From Combretum micranthum (lineage: Eukaryota; Streptophyta; Magnoliopsida; Myrtales; Combretaceae), in assembly GCA_024138025.1 (NCBI GenBank), contig JAMXBD010002832.1:62001-126000 (forward strand): a stretch of 64,000 nt of DNA. The letters run 5' to 3'. The notes beneath the pieces are model-generated. The model did not search any database, was not told where the DNA came from, and was given only the letters and a program-made list of their open reading frames with translations. This document shows, piece after piece, positions 21,824 to 31,518 of the stretch; the stretch's first letter is position 1; the number at the start of each line of letters is the position of its first letter. The position numbers and the translations under genes are program-made.

Positions 21824-22723
21824 CTACGGTCCTGTCGCCTTTTTTAAAGGAATGGCTTCTACCCACTTAGTAAAACATTCAGTTCCAGCTAGGATCCAAA
21901 TACAACCTCTAGATGGCGGGTGAATAGGACCGATTAGATCAAACGCCCAAGTGTGGAAAGGCCATGGTGTTGTTAAGCTGTGAAGTGCAACTGCAGGAGC
22001 ATGAATCACATCTCCATGTTCTTGGCAAGGAACGCACCGCTTAACAAAATTGGAACTATCTGATTCCATGGTTGGCCAATAGTACCCCATGTCTAGTAGT
22101 TGATAATACAACTTCCTTGCGCCTTGGTGCTCACCGCATTCTCCAGCATGTACCTCGGTTAATATCTCTTCTGTTTCAGGAGATGTAATGCATCTGAGAG
22201 GCTTTCCCATGAATGAGACTCTATACAACTCATCCTCATGCATTAGGTACTTGCGTGCCTTCCTTTTTACTAATTTGGCATCCGTACTATTAGTCGGTAG
22301 CACGTTATTCTTCAAATAGTCAATATACGGACGACGCCAATCTCCAGCACTTGCGACAAAATTACATTCTTTTGCATCTGGTAACTCAGAGCATTTAGGA
22401 CAATGCATTTGTACCTGAGATGCATCCTTAGCCATTGAGGGCCAGTAATACCCTGCACGTTGAATGCGACGATACAAAGGAGGTCCTTCTTCCCCACACC
22501 AGATCTTATGATACTTGTCTAATTTTAATCGAGCCTGTTTCGCGCAAATGCATCGCGATAGAACGCCCTCCGGTCCTTTAAAGTACAAAGCACCATTGAT
22601 ACGAATAAAATTCTTCAAGGTTACGATGGAGGCTGCATTGGGTTGCGCTAATTGATTCTTGATACCAACACGCCAATCATCTCCTGTTTCATCGTCTTCT
22701 CCAACAATTGCAAGGTTGTGCAA
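21824..22723 (-). CDS. Tat integrase, N-terminal half (zinc finger, first catalytic Asp)
   Basis: The segment of 299 codons overlaps the end of the RT frame in another register. It holds a degenerate finger-like repeat (GYYWPSMAKDASQVQMHCPKC, Cys108 and Cys111), then the true HHCC finger (H192, H199, C230, C233; GYYWPTMESD, CVPCQEHGD). The core starts with WAFDLIGPIHPPSRG (first catalytic Asp, D262) and ends at FTKWVEAIPLKKATG before a frameshift. The doubled finger arrangement also occurs in other Tat-type pol proteins. The true frame enters from the RT segment by a frame change near 22700. Confidence 0.85.
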   Translation of the reverse strand: MHNLAIVGEDDETGDDWRVGIKNQLAQPNAASIVTLKNFIRINGALYFKGPEGVLSRCICAKQARLKLDKYHKIWCGEEGPPLYRRIQRAGYYWPSMAKDASQVQMHCPKCSELPDAKECNFVASAGDWRRPYIDYLKNNVLPTNSTDAKLVKRKARKYLMHEDELYRVSFMGKPLRCITSPETEEILTEVHAGECGEHQGARKLYYQLLDMGYYWPTMESDSSNFVKRCVPCQEHGDVIHAPAVALHSLTTPWPFHTWAFDLIGPIHPPSRGCIWILAGTECFTKWVEAIPLKKATGP

Positions 22724-24603
22724 GGAATAGTTTTCTTGATAACTTTGACATCTAGGCTTTCATCTGAAGCATGCATTGGAATCTTAGATGCCAATGTTGC
22801 CAATGCATCTGCGTAACGGTTCGTAGATCGTTTGGTATGTTCATACCTTACGACTTCAAACTTCCCAATTAAAGCTTGCACTGCAGCCCTATAAGGCGCA
22901 AGTGATGGCTCCTTGAGGGCATATTCACCATTGGTCTGCTTAATGATCAAATTTGAATCGCCACGAATACACAAGTGGTTTGCTCCAGCTTCCAAGGCAA
23001 AGACGATCCCGAGTAACAATGCCTCATACTCGGCTTCATTATTAGTGCAATGAAAGTCAAGCTTAAATGCCAAAGGTATTTCTTGGCCATTAGGTGATGT
23101 TAATACAACTCCTGCTCCCCACCCTTGACTTCCTGATGAACCATCAAATTGAAGTGACCATTCTCCTTCTGTTTCGATCATGAGTGAGTCCTCGTGAAAT
23201 TCTGCTGGTATAGTATCTGTGATCACATCTTCACTTTCGTTCGGAAAATGAGCCAAGAGATCAGCTAAGGCCTGTGACTTAACAGCTTTAGGAGTCTGTA
23301 TTGTAATGTCGAACTCTCCAAGAAGCAACAACCATTTTGCAATACGCCCAGACAACGCTGGTCGTGACAATAAATACTTGATAGGATCTGACCGTGTGAC
23401 AAGGTTAACCTTATGTGCCAGAAAGTAGTGACGTAATTTTTGAGTTGCAAACACCAGCGCGAGACAATGCTTCTCGCAAGCTGGGTATTTGACCTCACTT
23501 CCTTGAAGTGAGCGACTCAAATAATAGACCGGGCGTTCTTGGCCGTCTATTTCTTGTGCAAGTAAAGCTCCGATTGATCTGCTGGTAGAAGTGAGATATA
23601 ATATCATCGGTACTTGCTTCACAGGCATAGTCATGGTATGAGAAGAAGTGAGAATTCCCTTAATTCTTTGAATCGCATCTTCATGGACTTGTTTCCATTC
23701 AAATGCAATTCCTTTCTTCATAAGTTGATGTAAGGGATGCGAAATCTCTGCAAGTGCAGGCATGAATCTCCTAATATATGAAACTTTCCCCATGAAAGTT
23801 TTCAACTCTTTCAAAGTAGTTGGCGAGGGCATAGACAATATAGCTTGTATTTTTGCAGGATCAACATCAATTCCCTTCCTATGGACCACGAATCCAAGGA
23901 ATTTTCCCGAAGCAACTCCAAAGACACATTTCAAAGGATTCATGCGAAGCTTATACAATCGACATCGTTCAAAAACCTTCCGAAGATGGACCAAGTGGTC
24001 TGGTGCATGTTTTGATTTCACGACTATGTCGTCCACGTAATCCTCCATGAAATCATGCATCATATCGTGAAAAATGGCTGTCATTGCCCTTTGATAAGTA
24101 GCACCAGCATTCTTGAGTCCAAAGGGCATGACAGTATAATAGAAATTCCCAACAGGCGTTCGAAAGGCAGTACGCTCAGCGTCTCCAATTGCCATCTTGA
24201 TTTGATTATACCCGCTGAAACCATCCATGAATGAAAATAATTCATGTCCTGCCGTGACATCCACTAAGGTGTCTATATTTGGTAAAGGGAAATCATCTTT
24301 AGGACAAGCCTTGTTCAAATCTCGAAAATCCACGCAAACCCTTATTTGGCCATTCTTTTTTCTAACAGGTACGACATTTGCGAGCCAAGTAGGGTGCTCG
24401 ATTGGTTTGATAAAGCCCGCATGAAGCAACTTCTCAATTTCGTGTTTGATTTGAACCTCAACCTCAGGACGGAAAACTCGTTGTCCTTGCTTAATAGGAG
24501 TCGTGCCTGGGGCGATATTTAGTCTGTGCACTACAAGACTAGGATCTAAACCTGGCATCTCATCATATGCCCAAGCAAACACGTCCCTATATTCTCTCAA
24601 CAA
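22648..24603 (-). CDS. Tat reverse transcriptase, RNase H and archaeal-type RNase H
   Basis: A 651-codon open segment. RT: PTWLANVVPVRKKNGQIRVC and VDFRDLNKACPKDDFPLP (residues 72-108), D127 in FMDGFSGYNQI, VMPFGLKNAGATYQ, and the active-site YVDD at 189-192. Connection and first RNase H follow (about 330-455). There the first catalytic Asp is absent (ILYLTSTSRSIGALL), while YYLSR, KH.LALVFA..KLRHYF and SQALADLLA are kept. A second RNase H of archaeal type (481-606) has all four catalytic acids visible: D487, E525 (NNEAEYEAL), D549 (RGDSNLI) and D599 (NRYADALA). The upstream end is a frameshift near 24620, so the segment's first Met is not the true start. It converts element RNA to DNA. Confidence 0.93.
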   Translation of the reverse strand: MLREYRDVFAWAYDEMPGLDPSLVVHRLNIAPGTTPIKQGQRVFRPEVEVQIKHEIEKLLHAGFIKPIEHPTWLANVVPVRKKNGQIRVCVDFRDLNKACPKDDFPLPNIDTLVDVTAGHELFSFMDGFSGYNQIKMAIGDAERTAFRTPVGNFYYTVMPFGLKNAGATYQRAMTAIFHDMMHDFMEDYVDDIVVKSKHAPDHLVHLRKVFERCRLYKLRMNPLKCVFGVASGKFLGFVVHRKGIDVDPAKIQAILSMPSPTTLKELKTFMGKVSYIRRFMPALAEISHPLHQLMKKGIAFEWKQVHEDAIQRIKGILTSSHTMTMPVKQVPMILYLTSTSRSIGALLAQEIDGQERPVYYLSRSLQGSEVKYPACEKHCLALVFATQKLRHYFLAHKVNLVTRSDPIKYLLSRPALSGRIAKWLLLLGEFDITIQTPKAVKSQALADLLAHFPNESEDVITDTIPAEFHEDSLMIETEGEWSLQFDGSSGSQGWGAGVVLTSPNGQEIPLAFKLDFHCTNNEAEYEALLLGIVFALEAGANHLCIRGDSNLIIKQTNGEYALKEPSLAPYRAAVQALIGKFEVVRYEHTKRSTNRYADALATLASKIPMHASDESLDVKVIKKTIPCTTLQLLEKTMKQEMIGVLVSRIN

Positions 24604-24991
24604 ATCAATGAGAGACTTTTAACATCTTGTAACAAGCCTTTGCTGACAAAAATTGGCCGCGGCGACTCCCCTGGACGCGCTAGATCCAATTCCTCAATTT
24701 CTTCATTCTGTGGCTTTATTTGATCTTGCATTTGTTGAGGGGCGGGTTGAATTTCTTGAATTGGTACAGGGTCTGAAGAAGAACAAACTTCCTTAGACCC
24801 TGGAAACCGTCATAAGAGATATACTCTTCGCCCATCTTCTCTAACATAACTTTCAACAGCGTCAGCTTGCTTGTTCTTCTTTTTACCTCCTCGACAACCA
24901 CGCATTTTTCTCTTCTTTTGTTGGCCCTCTTGAATTTCTTCCCAAGTGGGTAATGGCACCTGAAGCTCTAGCAATAGCTGTCTCACCTTCA
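24604..24991 (-). pseudogene. Protease-RT linker of the Tat polyprotein, frameshifted
   Basis: The minus strand reads LLLELQVPLPTWEEIQEGQQ and a lysine/arginine-rich stretch (24810-24992). Then come GEEYISYDGFQG and, near 24650, PIFVSKGLLQDVKS, which normally leads into the 'LLREYRDVFAW' start of RT. At least two frame changes (near 24840 and 24620) break the join. Confidence 0.65.
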
Positions 24992-25852
24992 TCAGTACTC
25001 ATTGAAGAAGGTAGATTCAATGAAATTTGCCTCATCGTGCTCGAAAGGATTCTTTGTAGCAGGAATAAATATATCCTTCCCTTTCCAATGTCCTTTGATA
25101 CATTGATGCATCGTTGATGGCACTAAATTGTGATCGTGCAGCCATTTCCTACCTATCAAGAGGTGGTAGGACACAGGCGCATCAATCACGTGAAAAGTAA
25201 CACTACCACGGATAGGTCCAATCTTAAGATCAACATTAACTCTTCCAATGGTCTTTGTAGTATGACTAAAGCCATTGACTGAAATGGGTTGCTTCACCAA
25301 ACGACGATAGTCAATACCAGCAGCTTCAAATGTAGTCTTAGGCATGATGTTGAGAGAAGAACCAGCGTCAATGAATGTTCTCTTAACTGGATAGCCATTA
25401 AGTGTGCCCTCCACATATAATGGTCGATTGTGATTTGGACCGTCTACACACATATCTGCATCAGTGAACAAGATTGCATTTTCATGTGCTCGAGCCATTC
25501 TTTTGACTGGCTGCGCTGCACTACACTCGGCATATTGTCCCTCGGAAATTTGCGCGAGCATAGTTGCTGCTGCAAGCCTTGCCTTCTCATCAAAGCCAAG
25601 TAGATCAAAGAAATTTCTAAAATTTGAAGTCTTCAAAAGCGCCGCAGCAATGGGTGCACAATCATTTTCCTCAATTACATGTTGTTTTCCTTTTGTGTTA
25701 CTTGCCTCAGTAAGTGGTGTATCACTGGCCTCGACCATGGCAGGATCATGAATAACGACGTTGACAGCACCACGCTGATTGTTATGGGTTGGAAGTGGAT
25801 TGTTCCTAACGTCGTTATTTTCAATAACAGCTCTCCATCTGCACTCTTTCAT
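24992..25852 (-). CDS. Tat aspartic protease region
   Basis: The segment carries FFDLLGFDEKARLAAATMLA and then a retropepsin: PLYVEGTLNGYPVKRTFIDA with the catalytic triad Asp-Ala-Gly at 162-164 (family usually DTG/DSG), SSLNIMPKTTFEAAGI, SVNGFSHTTKTIGRVNVDLK, and the flap/second half VTFHVIDAPVSYHLLIGRKW. The Thr/Ser to Ala change would remove a structural hydroxyl, although Tat-lineage elements vary at this place. The segment's first Met lies just after a frameshift from gag (near 25870). Function: cleavage of the polyprotein. Confidence 0.87.
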   Translation of the reverse strand: MKECRWRAVIENNDVRNNPLPTHNNQRGAVNVVIHDPAMVEASDTPLTEASNTKGKQHVIEENDCAPIAAALLKTSNFRNFFDLLGFDEKARLAAATMLAQISEGQYAECSAAQPVKRMARAHENAILFTDADMCVDGPNHNRPLYVEGTLNGYPVKRTFIDAGSSLNIMPKTTFEAAGIDYRRLVKQPISVNGFSHTTKTIGRVNVDLKIGPIRGSVTFHVIDAPVSYHLLIGRKWLHDHNLVPSTMHQCIKGHWKGKDIFIPATKNPFEHDEANFIESTFFNEY

Positions 25853-25855
25853 TGA

Positions 25856-27416
25856 AAATTCTCTTCAAAGTAAAACAATCCCTAGTAGGATGCCCTACAA
25901 TCCTGTGGAACCTACAAAACTTGGGCATTCTTCTCCTCTTGAGTTGGTAAACGCTCTACCCTCGGGAGCTTAAGATTTCCATCTCTCAACCATTGATCGA
26001 GCATAGCATGCACTTTTCCCATTGAACAAGGATATGTTGGCACTTCCTTTGTTCTCTCACGTCCAGACTTTTCAACTCTTCGTTTCTTCTCATCTTTGGG
26101 ATCTCACTTTGAGTTGCATTCACAGACGGTCCCTCTTTTGTTAAAATTCACGCTTCCTCCTCTCTGTCGCGCGACAGAATTGTTAGTCCTTCGCGCGTTT
26201 TCAACCAGAGTGGAGAATGAAGCTAAAGAAAGATTTTCTAGATGCACCGCGTACTCAGTAAACATGCCTTGGATACAAATTTTCACCAGCTCTCTTTCAT
26301 CACATATGTCTTGGATGTCTAGTGAACGCTCTGAAGCGCTCAATGTAATCCATCAAGTCTTCCTTGGGCTTTTGACGGATTCGTCCCATATCAGTCAAGG
26401 TCACTCGTTCTTGTGTGGAGAAGAATTTCTCTAGGAACATTTTGCACATGGTTGCCCATGAATCTACAGATCCAGGGGGAAGATTCACGTACCAAGTGTA
26501 CGCTTTCTCTGTGAGGGACTTAGAAAATTCCTTCAACTTTAAATCATCATCAAATCCATAAACCTCTAGTGTTTCAATGAACTTCAACAAATGTTCCTTG
26601 GCACTTCCCTTTTTACCATTGAATAGCATGAATTTTGGACTCACGTAGTCCTGAGGATATGGCTTAGCAGCAATACGTTGATTGTATGGGAGCTTGAGAT
26701 CCAATACTCCCACATCTGACTTAGCTTGTATTTCCCTTAGGTACATGTCCAGATCTTCCTTCGTGACGAAAGTACCTTTAGGGGTTGAAGTAGTAACTTC
26801 AACTGGTGTAGCTGGAGTGGCCGTTTGGAGTAAAGTTACATTGGGTTGAACAGTAGGTCCACCAATGACAATTGGTGGTGTAGCCTGTGAGGATGAAGAT
26901 CCTCCGAGTTGAGCATGTAATGTAGGCTGAGAAGTTGATGGTGTTCCAAGCTGAGTTCCAGTATTCATTACCTGAGGTGCAAGCGGTTGTGTGATTACAG
27001 GCTCTAATGGAGGGATTTGCTCTCCAACTCTGGTAGGATCTTGTTCAGGAATAGAGTAGGATTAGCAGGTGGAGCAACTTGAGGTGCCTGAGAAGCGCGT
27101 TGTTGCGCAACAACAACAGGGTCGACGAAGTCGCACCTTGTTGCGTGGCAGCAATAGCAGCTATTCCAGGCAGGTACTGAGCAAATATTGTCATGAATTG
27201 TTGGAATTGTCTTGCAGACTCTTGCATTGATTGATTGACTTGCTTGGTATTTTCTTGCACAGCACGCAAGATCGCAGCATTGTCGATTTGAGCACTAGTA
27301 GGTTGGTTCACATCCTCAAGTGCTGGCATGTCATGTTCAGTAGCCTCGGGATCAACATTAAGTTCTTGAGTCGTACCCTCAGTGGGATCGGTAGGTCTCT
27401 TCCTTGGAGGTGCCAT
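25856..27416 (-). pseudogene. Tat gag (capsid and CHHC-type knuckle), frameshifted
   Basis: The start is ATG at 27416 (MAPPRKRPTDPTEGTTQELN), 23 bases after the primer-binding site. An N-terminal Gln-rich helix follows (QENTKQVNQSMQESARQFQQ). The retrotransposon gag domain is read in other frames: YPQDYVSPKFMLFNGKKGSA, LPPGSVDSWATMCKMFLEKF, KPKEDLMDYIERFR (26300-26968). After a frameshift near 26320 come SLDIQDICDERELVKICIQG (26104-26343). Near 25870-25930 the minus strand reads KFCRFHRIVGHPTRDCFTLK, the C/H-rich knuckle typical of Tat gag. Frame changes near 27050, 26320, 26100 and 25870 make it inactive. Confidence 0.85.
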
Positions 27417-27438
27417 CACACAAGTGTTGATTTCCCTA

Positions 27439-27456
27439 TCCCCAGTGGAGTCGCCA
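27439..27456 (-). promoter_or_regulatory. Primer-binding site of the Tat element
   Basis: The minus strand reads TGGCGACTCCACTGGGGA, starting six bases inside the LTR edge. It resembles the TGGCGACTC... sites of Ogre/Tat elements, usually assigned to tRNA-Arg. The tRNA assignment is from memory of the lineage, not tested here. Confidence 0.8.
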
Positions 27457-27462
27457 AAAATG

Positions 27463-28116
27463 TGTGGGTATGAATCCGGATGCAACGATCACGTGCGTGT
27501 CGCGTGACTATCGCGCTACGCGTGACCTAGGGAAACAACACGTGATAGGATGATCAAGAGAGAATCGCGTAGGGAGGAGGAGTAGGCAATCTCAATAGGC
27601 TCTAACACACGTGTGACAGGTAAGGGAGCTAAATAGCATCAACCTCACTGAGTACTATGGATTCGTGTATGTTCTTGAGTAAATTAAGTGTTTGATTCAC
27701 CAAGACGGAAATCCGGTAGCACGACGACGGCGTGTCCAAGATTTCACCTTTTTTTTCAAATGAGGTAAGGACCAAGAGTATTTATAGAGAATCTGGCCAT
27801 CGATGTCGTCCGTCAGATGAGACAGATAACCAACGGCCAGGATGAGTCCCTCTCATTATGGATATGAATATGGGCTCCCTTATGGACCCAGGCCCATTGA
27901 GGCCTTCATTGTAATGTGTGTGAGCCAATTTGAAAAGGTTGGAATTGGGCAGGCCAATTCCAACGGGCCCTACTCCAAGCCTACCATGCCAAAACTCCCA
28001 TGATCATCCCAATTGGATTGGGCCTAACTCTTTAAGCCTTGTCACATTAGCCCAAAGAGTTAAATCCAAATAATAATTAGGCTCAAGGCCTATGTAATTA
28101 GATTTGTAGATCTACA
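27463..28116 (-). repeat. 5' LTR of the Tat element
   Basis: Starts (plus strand) TGTGGGTATGAATCC and ends TCTACA. On the minus strand it runs TGTAGA...CCCACA. It matches the left LTR throughout with few differences, including a length change in a poly-T run near 27749-27757. It contains the element's likely promoter. Confidence 0.92.
27779..27786 (-). promoter_or_regulatory. TATA box in the Tat 5' LTR
   Basis: The minus strand reads TATAAATA. The same box is kept in the other LTR (10850-10857). Transcription would start about 30 bases to the left and run towards gag. Confidence 0.6.
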
Positions 28117-28329
28117 AAAGTTAATCAGAAATCCTAATTTGAGATGGCTCCTACTTAGCAGTTCGATCTAGCCTAAAGCAATCCGTCTTTAACCCTGCAA
28201 AAAAATAGAATCAAACCAAATTAATCTCATTGGAATAGGGGAAAAAAAAGATGAAACTCAAAGAATTAATGCAAGCAAGATTAGACAAATTAATGATTTA
28301 ATTGAAATTGATTAAAGGAAAATTCATAC

Positions 28330-29266
28330 CTTTTTATGATTAGCAACGACTTTGTAGCAAGCAAGAGTAATGGAGTTCAACCAGAGGCCGGGGAACAAGA
28401 AGCCGAGTTGTTTCTGTACAGTTCGAGACCTTTTCTTTGGCCTCCTTAGAGGTTTTGACCCTATTAAAGTAATGAAATCCTCTTCGATATTTCCCTTCGT
28501 CAACAATATCGAAAGCTACATCATCTTCTTCTTCGATTCCTCATTACTATTTTCCTCCACTTTTGCTTCGCTTCGGTTTCGCTTCACCCTCGCAGTGGCG
28601 GAGGATGACTCCCCTTTGTTCGTAGACGGAGCAAGGCCGAGCCATTCCAACTATAAGGTGTCTTCGGTACCAGCTTTCTCGGCCTCAGATTCCACACTCT
28701 TGGTGCCAACTCTTCGGTTTCGACTGCTGGGCAGGATTGATCCGCTGGGGATTGGACGACTTCAATTTGAACGTTGAGCAGCAGCGATTGATGGTGTAGT
28801 TGATTAAATTCGCCATCGACCTTTGTTTTGGTTTGAATCAGAGCAAGATTTTTCTGTTATTTGACGACATGGCTTTTTCAACCGAAAAGCCATTGACACC
28901 ATCATTACCAGTAGCAGCACCACCACCACCAATACTGCTTCCTCCTTTTTCTTCTTCTCTCTGATCCTTCTCCGAGAACTCAATCTCTTCGATAGCGGGG
29001 ATTGATCCATCAGAGAATGTGAGGGAGTGATAGCTCTTCGGGGAAGGACGGTGATGATTGTGGCGGTGGTGGTTGTCCTCCTTAACCTCGGACGGCTCTA
29101 GCTCAGTGTTTTTTACGAGAGAATGATTCGCATCGGTAACACATTGGGGGGACTTATGAGAACGAATACGGTGGGGAGAAGTAGCGTGGTTCATTGACCA
29201 CTTCGAATCGGTCAAAGAAAAGTTATGAGGAGGCTAAGATTTGGCAGGGAAGGTTGAGGATGCCAT
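28330..29266 (-). pseudogene. DUF1639 family gene, copy 1, inactivated
   Basis: This aligns end to end with the intact copy at 45467-46408. The start ATG (29266-29264) remains, but there is a TAG at codon 11, a CGA-to-TGA stop within KILLRFK (near 28850) and an AAG-to-TAG stop in MMKLSI (near 28515). The family's C-terminal signature RPKKRSRTVQKQLGFLFPGL (near 28390) survives, and so does the splice donor (AAG/GTATGA at 28330). The upstream TATA box of the intact copy is altered here. A pseudogene produced after duplication. Confidence 0.88.
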
Positions 29267-31513
29267 TAAAATATTTGCAATTGGTGTTTCAGTTTGATGT
29301 TGTGATTGCGTTTGGTGTGAATCGGACTAAGGAACTGAGTTAAACACCATTTATTTAGCTCGCTTTAGGGTTTTCAAGGTCTAGGATGAGGATTGAATCA
29401 AACATGGAGGTTTTGGTTTCAGGGGTTCATATTGTTTCGTCCTTTTTCTTACTAATTGATGCAAAAACAACAATAAGAATCATAATGGAGCTTTGATTTC
29501 ATTGGGACAAAGAGAGTAAGGAGAGAAAAGTAAAGAAGACAGGATCTTAGGGTTTACGATTGAAAGAAGAGAATGGAATCAACAAAATGAAGGATATTGG
29601 GAAGAAGGAGAGAAGAAGAAGAAGAGAAGAAGGAGAAGAATGGTGTGGTATTAAAGAAATAGTAGATGAGAGAGGGAGACAGTGGACTGTTTCCTAGCCT
29701 TTGTAGGTTTGTGGGGGGAGAAAAGTGATGTGTATTCTTGTTTTTTATATGTGAATTTTGAAGGGGTCTGAAGGGCTTGTCACCATGTTATTTGTCTCTT
29801 TTTTACCATTTTACCCTTGTTTATTGCTTGTTTTGTGTCTAATTCCATGTGCTTCTAAGTGGTTTACAAGTTTTTCCTTTTAAAATCACATTGATTAGAA
29901 CATTGAGTCAAAGCGGTCAATTAGAAAAATTGTATAAAGGAAACAAGATAATGTTGCTTCCTATATGTCCTGCTTTAAACATGATGTAATTCAATTTATT
30001 AAGAAGGCAGTACATGGTGCTATATAGGAGAAATTCTAATAATTTCCAATTAAGTTCATTATATATATATATATATATAAATCTTGGTTGTGTATTTATA
30101 TTTAATGGTAATGATATATAAAATAGCAATGGAAACCATTGTTGGAAAATAATAAATTCTAGGTAACTGCAAGGCAATAAGCAATCATGTAATATTCCCA
30201 TTTTCCATTCTTGATTGGTGAGTCCAGCTAATTGGAAGTGGTATATATAGAAATTTGTCTAAATCTTGAACTCCTTTACAAGATTTGAATCATTTGATTG
30301 TGTGTATCTCCTTTTAGATTATAAATCCTATGTAGGGTAAAATTAAAAACAAAATTGACTTCTTGTTCCCCTTAACAAAAATCTTCATCTTGTTAAAATT
30401 GATAGTTTAATCTTGAGAGAATTTTTGAAAAAAAAATCAAAGAAATCACATTCACTTTTTTGTGAATATAATTTTTGAAAATTTGCTAAAATAGATAATA
30501 TAACTTTTTAATTAAATTTTGACATACATAATCAGACATAAACTAAATTATGTAATTCAAATGATAATATAAAAAGTTGGACATTACAACTCATTCAATC
30601 AATAAAGTTGTAATATAATTCTTATTATTAAGGAATGTAATAGAATTGTACTAAGATTTTCCTTTATCGATTTTTTATTTATATTGGGTATCCTGGAAAA
30701 AAAAAAACAATTCAAACATTGAATTGTTATTTACAGGTATAAGAAAGAAATGGCTATTCAATATTTTTTTGTAATAGGGATTTATAATGGAATCTTTATT
30801 ATAGTCAATTGAATGTCGTAATAGCAATTTATAAAAAATAATGCTGTAATAGAATTGTAATTTGAACAAGTGGTAAATTTAAATATTTAGAAATAAATAT
30901 AAATTCTGAATTCATTAAAGACAATAAAATAAACAATGCTATTATATGAATGGCCTTTATTGCAATAAGTGCTATTACTTTTTTATACGCATATGTATAC
31001 ATAAAACATTTTAAATAATCTTATTAAGAGGATCATTTTGTCATCTAATATTACGATAATGGTTGCCATGCACAGCCTATTCAAATATATCATAGTCAAC
31101 AATGTTGATTTTTTTTTTCTAAGTGAATCTCAAGTATATTGGAATGAAAAACAAAACATACAAATAGCAACAAAAGTCAAAGAGGAGAAGACCTTGGGAA
31201 CATCATCCAATGTCAACAGCAAAATTGCTCCTCTCAACAACCACATTAAAGATCGGCACTGATAAAGAATCAATGTCCAAAATATGTGCCTCCAGCTCTA
31301 AGCTATTGGTAAAAAACGGATAATGTTAACTAGGCCTACAAAAGAACCAAGCCAAGCCTTTAATCCTTCCTTAACCCTAATACTCAATAACACTCTGCCT
31401 CACCTTTCATTCGTGTATCAGTCTCGAGGTAAGACTCTCACTCCTTATTGTATTGTTCTCTTTGTATTTTTCTTTCTATGTTAGGGTTTTAGACTAATGA
31501 TTTTATTCATGTG
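29267..31513. other. Former 5' region and AT-rich intergenic sequence of copy 1
   Basis: 29267-29760 corresponds to the promoter and 5' leader of the DUF1639 gene and contains GA-rich runs. The rest is AT-rich and matches 46900-48665. Short open frames here (29917-30201, 30675-30869, 31038-31262) have no family resemblance and are broken or absent in copy 2. Confidence 0.55.
30060..30079. repeat. (TA)n microsatellite
   Basis: About ten TA units; copy 2 has only about five (47200-47209). Confidence 0.85.
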
Positions 31514-31518
31514 TTTAC

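Larger units (their letters stand above)
10537..28116 (-). mobile_element. Ty3/gypsy LTR retrotransposon, Tat lineage, with antisense PMD gene and gene-fragment cargo
   Basis: Two LTRs of 652 and 654 bp in direct orientation bound the element. Reading on the minus strand from the right gives LTR, primer-binding site, gag, protease, RT, RNase H, a second archaeal-type RNase H, integrase, then an antisense PMD gene and a 6-kb cargo, a polypurine tract and the 3' LTR. A second, archaeal-type RNase H is the hallmark of the Tat lineage (Ogre, Retand and relatives), which also often carry extra and antisense frames. The LTRs differ at roughly 15-20 positions by eye, so the insertion is fairly young. 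Even so, gag-pol has at least five frame breaks. It inserted into copy 1 of the duplicated block after the duplication. Confidence 0.92.

Noticed and set aside
31038..31262. 74-codon open frame in copy 1
   Set aside because: Its counterpart in copy 2 is disrupted and there is no family resemblance, so it is probably chance.
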